Below are positions 22,593 through 30,465 of a stretch of 34,904 bases of DNA, in pieces. The stretch covers positions 1 to 34,904 of the forward strand of contig CAKNIU010000010.1 of NCBI GenBank assembly GCA_930980675.1. Reading direction: 5' to 3'. Source of the DNA: an uncultured Clostridium sp. (lineage in GTDB: Bacteria; Bacillota_A; Clostridia; TANB77; CAG-508). A model generated the notes under the pieces. It was not told where the DNA came from and did not search any database. It saw only the letters and a list, made by a program, of their open reading frames with translations. Position 1 is the stretch's first letter. Every line of letters begins with the position of its first letter. The translations under genes and the position numbers were made by a program.

Positions 22593-22914
22593 TATGCCAA
22601 CCCTTTCTAAAGGAAATATTTATCTTCAAATCAAGGCATTTTCAAACCTATAAAAGACATAATTTATAATAACATATATTTAATATTGTTGCAAGTTAAC
22701 AAAATATAAAAAGAAAAAATTTATGTGCCATATACTAATTGAAGTTTCAACACATAAACTTTCTTTAAAGCTTATTTATCTTTCTTTGTAAGCCAATTTT
22801 TTCCGATCTCAAGTGAATAAATCTACAAAATAAAAAGCTTTCCAAATAAATTCCCAACTAAAAAAATACTCAAACCGCTTAAACATAAAGCATATTAAAA
22901 ATATGCCTTTATGC
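22593..22914. other. Gene-free stretch between tadA and the small ORF
   Basis: No ORF with a credible ribosome binding site and no RNA gene were found. It holds the hairpin terminator at 22720-22758 and a second hairpin at 22884-22913 (CATAAA-GCATATT against AATATGC-TTTATG, one bulge) that ends next to the stop codon at 22915. The second one lacks a T-run. Confidence 0.6.
22720..22758 (-). terminator. Probable terminator of the Spo0A-C-like/small ORF unit
   Basis: TTTATGTG (22720-22727) and CACATAAA (22751-22758) form an 8-bp stem that encloses a smaller TTGAA/TTCAA hairpin. On the minus strand TTTTTTCTTTTT follows directly. It lies 157 nt after the stop codon of the small ORF. Confidence 0.55.
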
Positions 22915-23181
22915 TCAAACAGTTAGAGCATTATCTGCGAAATCACATGCAAAGTCCTCTAAAAGAGTAAAACTTTCCGTACCCATAACAAGTGCATCTA
23001 AAAGTTTATTAATCTTATCCTCACTATTTGTTATATTTTCAGCGACACGATTCTTTAACTCAGAATTAACATTTGACTCTATTTGAATGCCAAATTTTTC
23101 TCCTTTAATCTTGTAAATTTTTACTTCATCTCTTTCGTTTTCTTTTGCAACTGTTACAGTTGCGAATAATGATTTCTCCAT
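22915..23181 (-). CDS. Small conserved-looking protein, possibly DUF6514-like
   Basis: Function unknown. About 88 residues from the preferred ATG at 23181 (MEKSLFATVTVA). The frame is open up to a TTG at 23241, and another ATG is at 23193, directly fused to the GAGGG ribosome binding site. The pattern KIKGEKFGIQIES, a middle Asn/Ser stretch, then KINKLLDALVMGTESFTLLEDFACDFADN resembles the small clostridial DUF6514 proteins as I remember them; this is a weak match. No membrane segment. It directly follows the Spo0A-C-like gene and is likely in the same transcript. Confidence 0.65.
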   Translation of the reverse strand: MEKSLFATVTVAKENERDEVKIYKIKGEKFGIQIESNVNSELKNRVAENITNSEDKINKLLDALVMGTESFTLLEDFACDFADNALTV

Positions 23182-23237
23182 TGTTTTTCTCATTCCCTCT
23201 TTCTTTAAAATTCGTTTGTTATACAAAGCCTTAAAAA

Positions 23238-23606
23238 TCAATAAAATTGTACCTGATTATCATAAACATTCCTAGCTACAGTGACTATGAAAAATTTTAA
23301 CGTTGGTTTCTCATCCATAAAAAATTTAAAATATTCATATATAACGTCTGGCGGAGTATTCGAATACATCAAATCAACTAATTTGCTAAGTGACCATTGT
23401 ACATTAGCCGGCTTGGTCATATACATCTTAGCTATAGGTTCATAAATATTTTTATTAAAGTTTTTTATAGAAGTAGGATCTTTAACAACCAAGTGGATAG
23501 CCTCTATCAAATATTGGTACGATATTGAAGAACGCCTAAACTTAAAATGGTTAAGTTCCACAATAATTGCATCAATAATTTTCCTATCTTTTACTTGCAT
23601 CCGCAC
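23238..23606 (-). CDS. Stand-alone Spo0A C-terminal DNA-binding domain protein
   Basis: 122 residues equal in length to the sigma-interacting, DNA-binding output domain of the sporulation master regulator Spo0A, but with no receiver domain. Matching landmarks are YQYLIEAIHLVVKD, IYEPIAKMYMTKPANVQWSL (the Spo0A pattern is lYP.IAkky.TTpsrVERAI) and KPTLKFFIVTVARN near the end (KPTNSEFIA in Spo0A). The recognition helix has changed: the conserved VERAIRH reads VQWSLSK, so DNA specificity may differ. The start is GTG 23606 or ATG 23600; no strong ribosome binding site is visible. Full-length Spo0A must be elsewhere. The role is unknown; competition with Spo0A is a guess. Confidence 0.8.
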   Translation of the reverse strand: MRMQVKDRKIIDAIIVELNHFKFRRSSISYQYLIEAIHLVVKDPTSIKNFNKNIYEPIAKMYMTKPANVQWSLSKLVDLMYSNTPPDVIYEYFKFFMDEKPTLKFFIVTVARNVYDNQVQFY

Positions 23607-23744
23607 TTTTATTAGTAAGACCTTTTTAATTCCAAAAGTTTCCTACTAATTCCAGTTTTTTCTACTTCTGTATTAAAACTCTATAAAAAGTAGTAAAAAA
23701 TTGCTGTAATTTTTTTGAAGAATTACTATTACACTTCGGTTCTG

Positions 23745-23763
23745 ACCGGAATGTATGGTAATA
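23745..23763 (+). promoter_or_regulatory. Tentative promoter of the secreted-protein gene
   Basis: An extended -10 (TGG followed by TAATAT, ending near 23763) lies about 70 nt before the ATG at 23832. No good -35 is present. A CGGT/ACCG inverted repeat occupies the -35 area, which would suit an activator or repressor. Confidence 0.35.
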
Positions 23764-23831
23764 TAAAAAATAGGAGAGAGTACAAACAAGTCCGCAAACA
23801 ACCCATGAGCTAATGAAAGGATGATATTCTT

Positions 23832-24302
23832 ATGAAAAAGTTTCTGGCCTTGTTCATGACTTTTATCATGGTCTTCTGCTTTAGCGTCTCTGCTGTTGCT
23901 GCTGAACCTGAAAAGGTCAATGACGAACTTTCCTTGGTTTCTGAGGAAACCGTTGTGAGTGAGTCTGTTTCCGAACAGGCTGAGCCGCGGGCGAGTCTAG
24001 GTGATGTGATTGCTGGTGGAGCTACTACCATTAATGGTGGTAGCGGAACGTTAAGCGTTTACCTCTCCAGCGGAAATTTTTGGGCAGACATTGTCGCTCA
24101 AGTTGATTATTGTAATGAAAGCAGCGGTGTCAGAGTTTATGTAACTACTCCTAACGGAGATAATTTAGACCTTGGCATAATTTACGGCAAAGGCAGCACT
24201 TACTCTTATGAGTTAACATACGCTCCAGCAGGAACATACACATTCCATTTTATGTCTGCACTTCCCAGTGCATATGGTGTGTCGGCATTTATTTATGACT
24301 AA
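23832..24302 (+). CDS. Small secreted protein, probably horizontally acquired
   Basis: I do not recognise the family. The 156-residue protein has a clear signal peptide (MKKFLALFMTFIMVFCFSVS, cleavage probably after SAVAA), an acidic Glu/Ser-rich spacer (to about 52), and a ~100-residue C-terminal domain that looks like a beta-sandwich: GSGTLSVYLSS, VRVYVTTPNGDNLDLG and APAGTYTFHFMS resemble the general style of pre-peptidase C-terminal/jelly-roll domains. Codons such as CCG, CGG, GCG, GTC and GAC are much commoner here than in the neighbours, which suggests transfer from a less AT-rich host. AAAGGATG precedes the ATG by about 11 nt. Convergent with an XRE regulator. Confidence 0.8.
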   Translation: MKKFLALFMTFIMVFCFSVSAVAAEPEKVNDELSLVSEETVVSESVSEQAEPRASLGDVIAGGATTINGGSGTLSVYLSSGNFWADIVAQVDYCNESSGVRVYVTTPNGDNLDLGIIYGKGSTYSYELTYAPAGTYTFHFMSALPSAYGVSAFIYD

Positions 24303-24321
24303 ATAAACATTTCTCCTATTT

Positions 24322-24347
24322 CAGGCTATACAAAATAGCCTGTTTTT
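24322..24347 (+). terminator. Terminator of the secreted-protein gene
   Basis: CAGGCTAT (24322-24329) and ATAGCCTG (24335-24342) form a perfect 8-bp stem with a 5-nt loop, followed by TTTTT. It overlaps the last codon area of the convergent regulator gene. Confidence 0.9.
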
Positions 24348-25212
24348 ATATTTGAAAATCATTTAATTCTATATCGTATAATTTTGTTATATTTTTTTGT
24401 TGCTTTTTATCATTTTGAAATATTAAATTTGGTAAAAAAGTTTGTTTATCTAACACAATATAAAATTCATTTACTTTTATATTAATACTACTATTACTTA
24501 TATTTATCGTAAATTTATCAGGATTTAAAATATTTGTCATTGTATTAATAAAATTAAACTTTCTAATTTCACTTGGAAATTGCATTAACATTTTGTTTCC
24601 ATTATTTAAATTTTGCTTTGCATACATAATCTCATTGTAATCAATTTCTTTATAAAAATCATTTATTTCATCGTAAATATCTCCGGTCTCCTCTTTAAAA
24701 TTAATATTAGTGACTATACTATTCATATTATTTTCTTCATAAATAGTATCAATACTTTTCGAAATATTATCATCATACCAATATTCTTCTTTTTTTGTGA
24801 TTTCATTATCCTCATACGTCGTAATCACATAATGATAATTATCCAAATTAGCATACTTTTGTATTCCATTAACAATCGTTAATAATAAAATAAACTTACC
24901 TATTACACTAATAAGATATATTAACACTACTGCAATAATCATATACTTAATAACTTGAATGACATTTTCCTTTTTCTCTTCTTTTTCAACGTCAAGTTTT
25001 GCAGCTCTGTCTGGCAATTCGTTATCAAGTAATTCATCAATACCTATTGAAAATATGTTACTTATACTTTTAACATTATCAATATCAGGTTTACTCGTTC
25101 CATTTTCCCATTTAGAAATTGCTTGCCTAGATATATGTAGTTTGTCCGCTAACTTGTCTTGCGACCATCCTTTCTGTTTTCTCAAATTTTCTAAATTACT
25201 TCCGAAACTCAT
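24346..25212 (-). CDS. XRE-family regulator with membrane anchor and extracytoplasmic domain
   Basis: 288 residues in three parts. An HTH_XRE domain (about 5-62) shows LRKQKGWSQDKLADKL and SRQAISKWENGTSKPD, the classic turn and recognition helix. A strongly hydrophobic segment at 88-115 is a membrane span. A ~170-residue C-terminal domain outside the membrane is rich in Asn, Tyr, Glu and Ile and not recognised. Such one-piece membrane-bound XRE proteins are thought to sense outside signals directly. It converges on the secreted-protein gene, with which it may form a functional pair. GAGAGG lies close to the ATG, and a perfect AGGAGGTGATT sits uselessly 22 nt further up. Confidence 0.85.
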   Translation of the reverse strand: MSFGSNLENLRKQKGWSQDKLADKLHISRQAISKWENGTSKPDIDNVKSISNIFSIGIDELLDNELPDRAAKLDVEKEEKKENVIQVIKYMIIAVVLIYLISVIGKFILLLTIVNGIQKYANLDNYHYVITTYEDNEITKKEEYWYDDNISKSIDTIYEENNMNSIVTNINFKEETGDIYDEINDFYKEIDYNEIMYAKQNLNNGNKMLMQFPSEIRKFNFINTMTNILNPDKFTINISNSSINIKVNEFYIVLDKQTFLPNLIFQNDKKQQKNITKLYDIELNDFQI

Positions 25213-25669
25213 TTCACTTTCCTCTCCTATAAATCACCTCCTGCTTTGTATAACGAGAAAATTATAATAAATAGCATCACCCAATTCTACATATTAAAGT
25301 TGTCAATTGTGCTACTCAGTGATTTATACATATATTTTTACCTATAATTCTACGTTAGTTGCGATATTTTACTATTTATAATAATTTAGGTTTTCAGCTT
25401 TATTTCAAGCTTGCATAAATATTATCACAATGAAATTTAAGAAGTGCATGTAATATCGTTATAATTGGAAAATTGTTTATATTTTTCCAAAAAATTCTAT
25501 ATTGTTACATTACATAATTAAGTTATCGTCAACTTTGAGCTTGTTTTTTTGTTTCTTTTATCCACGTTCCTTTAAATTTTATTTTTTTAGAATATTTACA
25601 TAATTTGGTATAATATAAAAAAAATAAAAAGCACATTTTTTATTTGTACTTTTTCCTATTTTTTATTTG
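25213..25669. other. Gene-free AT-rich stretch upstream of the XRE gene
   Basis: No ORF with a ribosome binding site, and no recognisable RNA gene. The XRE promoter must lie here, but no clean -35/-10 pair was found (TTGACA at 25302-25297 on the minus strand lacks a -10 at the right distance; a TATAAT near 25270 lacks a -35). T-rich sequence beside the tRNA probably ends its transcript. Confidence 0.5.
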
Positions 25670-25746
25670 TGGTGTTCCCGGGCAGATTCGAACTGCCGAT
25701 CTCTCGCTTAGGAGGCGATTGCTCTATCCAACTGAGCTACGGAAAC
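25670..25746 (-). tRNA. tRNA-Arg (anticodon CCT)
   Basis: The 77-nt gene has acceptor strands GTTTCCG and CGGGAAC, discriminator A and an encoded CCA. The anticodon arm TCGC/GCGA closes the loop CTCCTAA with anticodon CCT, reading AGG. The D arm TAGCTCAGTTGGATAGAGCA and T arm AGTTCGAATCT are normal. tRNA-Arg(CCT) is a frequent integration target for mobile elements. An inverted partial copy of this gene lies at 28371-28400. Confidence 0.96.
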
Positions 25747-25800
25747 ATTTGACTATATTAGTATAGCACACATTTTAAATTATTTCCACATATTTTTTTA

Positions 25801-26517
25801 CTATTTTACTTCTTTCCAGCCATTTATATTTGCTCTTTTTATTGCACCAATTAAATTAGCACGTGAATGCTTATATTGTAATTCAAAGCTTTTTAATAAT
25901 TCAGTTGCATATTCTCTTTTTGATACTCCATCCATAGGGCAAACTTTAGGCATTATTGCTATATTATTCTTTTTGACAAAACTTCTTGTCATTTTTTCTG
26001 GAGTGTATATTAAAGGTCTTATTAAAGTCATTTCTGACCTGTCCATATAACTCATTGGAGCAAAAGTAGATAAATTTCCTGCATATATCATATTTAATAA
26101 GAAGGTTTCTAATACATCATCTTCATTATGACCTAAAGCTATTTTATTGCATCCATATTCTTTTGCAACTGAGTTTAATATTCCTCTACGTAAATTTGCA
26201 CATAATGAACAAGGATTTTTTTCCTTTCGTACGTCAAAAACTATTGCTTTAATATCACTTGGAGCTATAACCAATTCTACTCCTACATTTTTTGCAATAT
26301 TTTCAAGTATTTCTGTATTAAATCCGTCAAATCCAGGATTTACTGTTATTGCAATCAGATCAAACTTTTTAGGATAAAATATCTGTAAATTTTTAAGTGC
26401 ATACAATAAGGTAACAGAATCTTTACCACCAGAAAGGGCGACTGCTATTTTATCGCCCTCTTCTATCATATTATAATCTTCAATTGCTTTTCTCATTTTA
26501 CTAAGTATTTTTTGCAT
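25801..26517 (-). CDS. ttcA: TtcA-like tRNA 2-thiocytidine synthetase
   Basis: PP-loop ATPase that activates C32 of certain tRNAs for sulfur insertion. The 238-residue protein has the PP-loop LSGGKDS (29-35), the paired cysteines in PCSLC (C103, C106) and a third in PKVCPMDG (C193). These three Cys are the 4Fe-4S ligands of TtcA. ALGHNEDD at 127-134 is a further family motif. It is shorter than E. coli TtcA (311) and lacks its N- and C-terminal extensions, as usual for clostridial members. It lies directly after pgm (12-nt gap). A related TtcA/TtuA/Ncs6 target (for example U54 or U34 thiolation) cannot be excluded. Confidence 0.85.
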   Translation of the reverse strand: MQKILSKMRKAIEDYNMIEEGDKIAVALSGGKDSVTLLYALKNLQIFYPKKFDLIAITVNPGFDGFNTEILENIAKNVGVELVIAPSDIKAIVFDVRKEKNPCSLCANLRRGILNSVAKEYGCNKIALGHNEDDVLETFLLNMIYAGNLSTFAPMSYMDRSEMTLIRPLIYTPEKMTRSFVKKNNIAIMPKVCPMDGVSKREYATELLKSFELQYKHSRANLIGAIKRANINGWKEVK

Positions 26518-26529
26518 TTTTGCTTCCTT

Positions 26530-28257
26530 TTATTTATTTGAATATTCTTTCATTGCCTCAGTTAATTCTTCTAATTTTTGTTCTGCCTCTTCCATAGATT
26601 TGCCTTTAACACCCATATAGAATTTAATTTTTGGCTCTGTTCCTGATGGTCTTACACAACACCAGCTGTTATCATTCAAATCATAATATAATACATTTGA
26701 TGTTGGTAAATCAGTCTCAAGTTTAGTTCCATCAGCTTTAACTATTGTGTGTTCTTTGTAATCTCTTACTTCTAACACATCATAGCTTCCTAATTTCTTA
26801 GGAGGATTTTTTCTCATTTTTTCCATCATGGCTTTTATTTGTTCAGCACCGTCAGCACCTTTTAGTGTGATTGATACTTGACCTTCTTTATAGAAACCAT
26901 ATTTTTTATAAATGTTAATCATTTGCTCCCATAAAGTTATTCCTTTGCTCTTATAATAAGCTGTTGCTTCACATAGTGCCATAACTGCAGATATTCCGTC
27001 TTTATCTCTTGCATGTGGACTTATTAAGCATCCATAGCTTTCTTCAAATCCAAATTGATATGAATAGTTATTATTATTTTCTTCAAATTGTCTTATTTTT
27101 TCGCCTATCCATTTGAAACCTGTTAATGTTTCAAACATTGTTAAGCCATATTCTTTAGCTAAATCTTTTGTCATATTTGAAGAAACTATTGTTGTTATAA
27201 TAGCTCCATTAGTTGGAAGTAATCCTTTTTCCTTCTTTTGAGATAATTCATACTCTGCAATAAGAATAGCTGACATATTACCTGTATATGGTACATATTC
27301 GCCATTTTCATCTTTTGAATATACACCTAGTCTATCTGAATCAGGGTCTGTTGCTAAAACTACATCTGCATCTACTTTTTCTGCAAGTTCTAGCGCTAAC
27401 TTAAATGCTTTTTTATCTTCTGGGTTTGGATAACTTACAGTTGGAAAGTCTCCATCTGGCTTTTCTTGCTCAGGTACTACATATACGTGAGTAAATCCTA
27501 ATTCTTTAAGAACTCTTTGTACTGGTACATTTCCAGCTCCATGAAGAGGAGTATATACTATTGTAACATTATCTTGTTCTTTTTTAATAACATCTGGATT
27601 CAATACTAAACTCTTTAAAGTATTAACAAAGTCATCATCAACTTCTTTTCCTATTTGTACATATAAACCTTTTTCTACCGCTTCTTTTTTATCCATTGTT
27701 TTAATAGTAGAAAAATCTGTAATAGCGTTTACTTCATCAATTATTTGTTTATCTTTTGGTGGAACTATTTGAGCTCCATCATCCCAGTAAACTTTATATC
27801 CATTATATTCAGGTGGATTGTGGCTTGCTGTTATCATAACGCCTGCTGTACAACCTAATTTTCTAACTGTAAAAGATAATTCTGGCACTGGTCTTAAAGA
27901 TTCAAATACATATGTTTTTATTCCATTTGCATTTAAGCATAAAGCTGTCTCTTCGCTAAATTCTTTTGACATATGTCTTGAATCATATGCTATTGCAACA
28001 CCTTTATTTTGTGTGTCTTCTTTTAATATAAAGTTGGCCAAGCCTTGTGTTGCTTTTCCTACTGTGTATTTATTCATTCTATTTGTTCCAGCTCCGATTA
28101 CACCTCTTAAGCCCGCTGTTCCAAATTCTAAGTCTTTATAAAATCTATCCTCAATTTCTTTATCATTTCCTTTTATTTCTTCTAGTTCTTTTTTAGTATT
28201 TTCATCAAAGCATGGATCATTTAACCATTTTTCATATTTAACTAAATATTCTTCCAT
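26530..28257 (-). CDS. pgcA: Alpha-phosphoglucomutase/phosphomannomutase
   Basis: Interconverts glucose-6-phosphate and glucose-1-phosphate (some members also mannose phosphates). The 575-residue length is typical of the PgcA/PGM2 group. The catalytic phosphoserine loop is TASHNPPEYNG with S145. The Mg site DPDSDRLG has D304, D306 and D308. The sugar loop FEESYG and the phosphate loop RPSGTEPK are intact. AAAGGA precedes the ATG. Followed by ttcA with a 12-nt gap and preceded by a UDP-sugar pyrophosphorylase, which would use its glucose-1-phosphate. Confidence 0.94.
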   Translation of the reverse strand: MEEYLVKYEKWLNDPCFDENTKKELEEIKGNDKEIEDRFYKDLEFGTAGLRGVIGAGTNRMNKYTVGKATQGLANFILKEDTQNKGVAIAYDSRHMSKEFSEETALCLNANGIKTYVFESLRPVPELSFTVRKLGCTAGVMITASHNPPEYNGYKVYWDDGAQIVPPKDKQIIDEVNAITDFSTIKTMDKKEAVEKGLYVQIGKEVDDDFVNTLKSLVLNPDVIKKEQDNVTIVYTPLHGAGNVPVQRVLKELGFTHVYVVPEQEKPDGDFPTVSYPNPEDKKAFKLALELAEKVDADVVLATDPDSDRLGVYSKDENGEYVPYTGNMSAILIAEYELSQKKEKGLLPTNGAIITTIVSSNMTKDLAKEYGLTMFETLTGFKWIGEKIRQFEENNNNYSYQFGFEESYGCLISPHARDKDGISAVMALCEATAYYKSKGITLWEQMINIYKKYGFYKEGQVSITLKGADGAEQIKAMMEKMRKNPPKKLGSYDVLEVRDYKEHTIVKADGTKLETDLPTSNVLYYDLNDNSWCCVRPSGTEPKIKFYMGVKGKSMEEAEQKLEELTEAMKEYSNK

Positions 28258-28370
28258 TTTAATTTCATTCCTTTCTGAAGGCTTAAATATAATTGAAAAA
28301 TTATCTTATTTCTCAACTATTCTTCCTTCTAAGCCAATAAATGGCTAATTCTATTATTTTCATTTGTAGT

Positions 28371-28400
28371 ATAGAGCGATCGCCTCCTAAGCGATAAATC
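28371..28400 (+). pseudogene. Inverted fragment of tRNA-Arg(CCT)
   Basis: 27 of 30 bases match the D-stem end, anticodon arm and following bases of the tRNA-Arg gene at 25670-25746, including a 16-base exact block ATCGCCTCCTAAGCGA (28379-28394) that covers the complete anticodon loop. It is on the opposite strand to the tRNA gene. No acceptor, D-loop or T arm is present, so it is not a functional tRNA. Confidence 0.8.
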
Positions 28401-28420
28401 TATCATCCATAAAGGCACAA

Positions 28421-28452
28421 GAAAGAAAATAAGTTTTCACCTATTTTCTTTC
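28421..28452 (-). terminator. Terminator of the UDP-sugar pyrophosphorylase gene
   Basis: GAAAGAAAATA (28421-28431) and TATTTTCTTTC (28442-28452) form a perfect 11-bp stem with a 10-nt loop. It begins 10 nt beyond the stop codon on the minus strand; the T-rich part lies mostly in the stem itself. Confidence 0.7.
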
Positions 28453-28461
28453 CCATATTAA

Positions 28462-29709
28462 TTATTTCTTATTATGAAAATCTGTGTATAATTTTCTAGC
28501 TGTTTCTGGGCTATCTACACCTTCTGCATTCTTAACAGGTGCAAATTCATCTTCTCTTTTTACTCTTAATATAGCCATATCATCTAGGCTTTCAAAAGCA
28601 TCAAATAAGAAAGATTCGAATTTGTATGCATTAGGGCTATCAGGTGAAACAACATTTCCGTCTTTATCTAGATATTTAGCTTTCTTGAAAGCTACGTGAT
28701 ATGGTAAATCCATTTTACTAATTTTTTCAATAGCTTTTATATTAAATAAATTACATAAAATATGTGATTCGCCATATTTTAATTCTCCATCTGGTGTCGT
28801 TTCAGCTGCCATTTCCTCAGAAATTTCGCTATATTCTATAACACTTGGTTTACCATTCTTTTTACAGAATACACCAACTTTTTCCTTTGGTCCTGCTTTA
28901 ACAATACTTTTTCCTGCAGCTAGCACATGTTTTTCTTCTGCTAAACCAATTAAAACAGCGTCAACCATGTTTACTAAAACATTGTCAACTCCACCTATAA
29001 ATACCCATTCAATTCCTCTAGATTTCATGTCATAAATAACACCATCTTTAAGCATTGATTGGAATATTCCTCCATGCCCATCTGCTGCTTCTTTAATTTT
29101 TCCTTCTTCATTTAAAAGCACTTTTCCATCTGTGCTAAGCATAGGTAATTTGCCTTGTTTAAAGAATGTTACTACACTTTCTGGATATCCAAAAAATTTG
29201 TGTTCTTTGAAAAAATTAACTGTTGCTTCATTATTTTCTTCGCTTGTCATTATATACCAAGGAATATCTACTCCATATTTTTTTCTTGCTTCGTTTAGTG
29301 TGTCTGTAAGAATTTCAAATATAGATTTGTGTGAGTCCAATCCTAAGTCATAAGTTCCTTTTGGTCCTGTATGTCCTAATCTAGTTCCTTGTCCACCAGC
29401 CATTGTAACTACAGCTAGTTTACCTTCTTTGATTTTTTCTGTACCAATTTTTTCATATTTTGCATACTCTTCTTTAGATAATTTAGATTTGTCTACAAAA
29501 TCAATTGGTTCAATTTTTGACTCTGAAAAGTCTTTTGCTTTTTTGCTTGCTTCGTATAATTTTTCAATTTGTGCGAAGTCAATTGTAAGAAGATCATTTA
29601 AAAACTCTTCTTTTTCTTTTTCGCCTGGTTGCCTATTATATCCTTGTAATAGTTGCTCCTGGCCATACTTTTTAAGTATTTGTTCAACTTGCTTTAATTT
29701 TTCGTCCAT
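28462..29709 (-). CDS. UDP-sugar pyrophosphorylase (UDPGP/UAP1 type)
   Basis: Makes a UDP-sugar and pyrophosphate from UTP and a hexose-1-phosphate. The 415-residue protein belongs to the eukaryote-like UDPGP type 1 family, not the GalU family: an N-terminal helical region (LLQGYNRQPGEKEKEEFLN), then the nucleotide loop MAGGQGTRLGHTGPKG (103-118). GGVDNVL and the GHGGIF motif follow. UAP1-like members use GlcNAc-1-P or GalNAc-1-P, others glucose-1-P; sequence alone does not decide. Placement upstream of pgcA argues for UDP-glucose. AAAGGAG precedes the ATG. Confidence 0.88.
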   Translation of the reverse strand: MDEKLKQVEQILKKYGQEQLLQGYNRQPGEKEKEEFLNDLLTIDFAQIEKLYEASKKAKDFSESKIEPIDFVDKSKLSKEEYAKYEKIGTEKIKEGKLAVVTMAGGQGTRLGHTGPKGTYDLGLDSHKSIFEILTDTLNEARKKYGVDIPWYIMTSEENNEATVNFFKEHKFFGYPESVVTFFKQGKLPMLSTDGKVLLNEEGKIKEAADGHGGIFQSMLKDGVIYDMKSRGIEWVFIGGVDNVLVNMVDAVLIGLAEEKHVLAAGKSIVKAGPKEKVGVFCKKNGKPSVIEYSEISEEMAAETTPDGELKYGESHILCNLFNIKAIEKISKMDLPYHVAFKKAKYLDKDGNVVSPDSPNAYKFESFLFDAFESLDDMAILRVKREDEFAPVKNAEGVDSPETARKLYTDFHNKK

Positions 29710-29803
29710 TTTAATTCTCCTTTGCCATATTTTATTTAGGCTTCGGCCACGGTAGACACTTCATGCCATTACAACTAAAAATGTAAATTTTTAGATACAA
29801 TAT

Positions 29804-29832
29804 AATATATAACATTAAAGTAAATTAGTCAA
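29804..29832 (-). promoter_or_regulatory. Promoter of the UDP-sugar pyrophosphorylase gene
   Basis: On the minus strand TTGACT (29832-29827), 17-bp spacer, TATATT (29809-29804). The leader is about 90 nt and contains a perfect 8-bp hairpin (CTAAAAAT, loop TTAC, ATTTTTAG). Confidence 0.65.
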
Positions 29833-29886
29833 TTAGTTTTTTGTGGAATTTTGATGGTCAATTACTTTTTCCATATTTTTTTAAAA

Positions 29887-29918
29887 AATGTGGAGCTATA
29901 TAAATATAGCTCCACATT
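29887..29918 (-). terminator. Terminator of the unknown 143-residue ORF
   Basis: AATGTGGAGCTATA (29887-29900) and TATAGCTCCACATT (29905-29918) form a perfect 14-bp stem with a 4-nt loop. On the minus strand it is followed by a T-run, and it starts directly at the stop codon of the gene. Confidence 0.92.
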
Positions 29919-30350
29919 CTACTCGATTACCTTTTCACCAGTAGTGTATAAAATTTTATCACTCCCCTTAATAATGTCTTTCATAAAATTTCTTTGCTGG
30001 TCAAAATCATAGCAATTAATAATTTTAGCTTTAACATTTTTCATGTATTTAAGCTCTTCTTTAATATAACTATTCGCCTCCCTTAAATATAGATTACTTC
30101 CTCTAAGTATAAATACTAAGTTTTTGCTTTGGTTGATATATGTATTTTGAATATCATTATTTGCATTAAAATTAATTTTATTTTTTATATGATGCTTTGC
30201 TCTTGATTCTACCATTTTCATTTCTTCATTAATTCCATCTTCAAAAAATGTAATAATTTCCTTTCTAGCATTTTTTCTTAAGTATTCATATAGTACAACA
30301 CTTAGATGATACTTACTTGCATAAAAATTGCATACGTTTTCTATCTTCAT
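29919..30350 (-). CDS. Unknown 143-residue cytoplasmic protein
   Basis: I do not recognise the family. No signal peptide, membrane segment or metal motif. The sequence looks alpha/beta: an N-terminal helix (YHLSVVLYEYLRKNARKEI), an acidic stretch FFEDGINEEMKMVES, a strand NLVFILRG, then helices and a strand AKIINCYDF. NLVFILRGSNLYLREANSY could be part of a small Rossmann-like fold, but that is a guess. It is a single-gene unit: consensus promoter upstream, AGGGGGA ribosome binding site 5 nt before the ATG, and a perfect terminator at the stop codon. It is divergent from spoIIR, which might hint at a sporulation link. Confidence 0.75.
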   Translation of the reverse strand: MKIENVCNFYASKYHLSVVLYEYLRKNARKEIITFFEDGINEEMKMVESRAKHHIKNKINFNANNDIQNTYINQSKNLVFILRGSNLYLREANSYIKEELKYMKNVKAKIINCYDFDQQRNFMKDIIKGSDKILYTTGEKVIE

Positions 30351-30376
30351 AAATGTCCCCCTTCTCTATGTGGTAG

Positions 30377-30405
30377 ATTTTACCATTTTATTACAAATGT
30401 GTCAA
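30377..30405 (-). promoter_or_regulatory. Promoter of the unknown 143-residue ORF
   Basis: On the minus strand TTGACA (30405-30400), 17-bp spacer, TAAAAT (30382-30377), with an extended -10 TGG. The leader is about 20 nt. Confidence 0.85.
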
Positions 30406-30465
30406 GAATATTACAAAAAAATCGTTCGTCAAAATTCGACAAAATAATTAATTTATTCCATTTAT

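Noticed and set aside
22884..22913. Terminator directly after the small ORF at 22915
   Set aside because: The hairpin is good, but no T-run follows on the minus strand; the hairpin at 22720-22758 with a T-run is the better terminator.
25226..25236. A leader peptide using the perfect AGGAGGTGATT upstream of the XRE regulator
   Set aside because: No start codon lies 5-12 nt downstream in any frame that gives an ORF of useful length.
28371..28400. T-box leader for pgcA based on the tRNA-Arg-like sequence
   Set aside because: No T-box sequence (TGGNACCGCG) or specifier stem is present, and the regulated gene is not arginine- or tRNA-related.
29745..29800. Riboswitch-like leader of the UDP-sugar pyrophosphorylase gene (a GTGTCTACC stretch recalls purine riboswitches)
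   Set aside because: The P1 and P2 helices and the second loop of a purine riboswitch cannot be built from the flanks; only a short AT hairpin and a GGC/GCC stem are seen.
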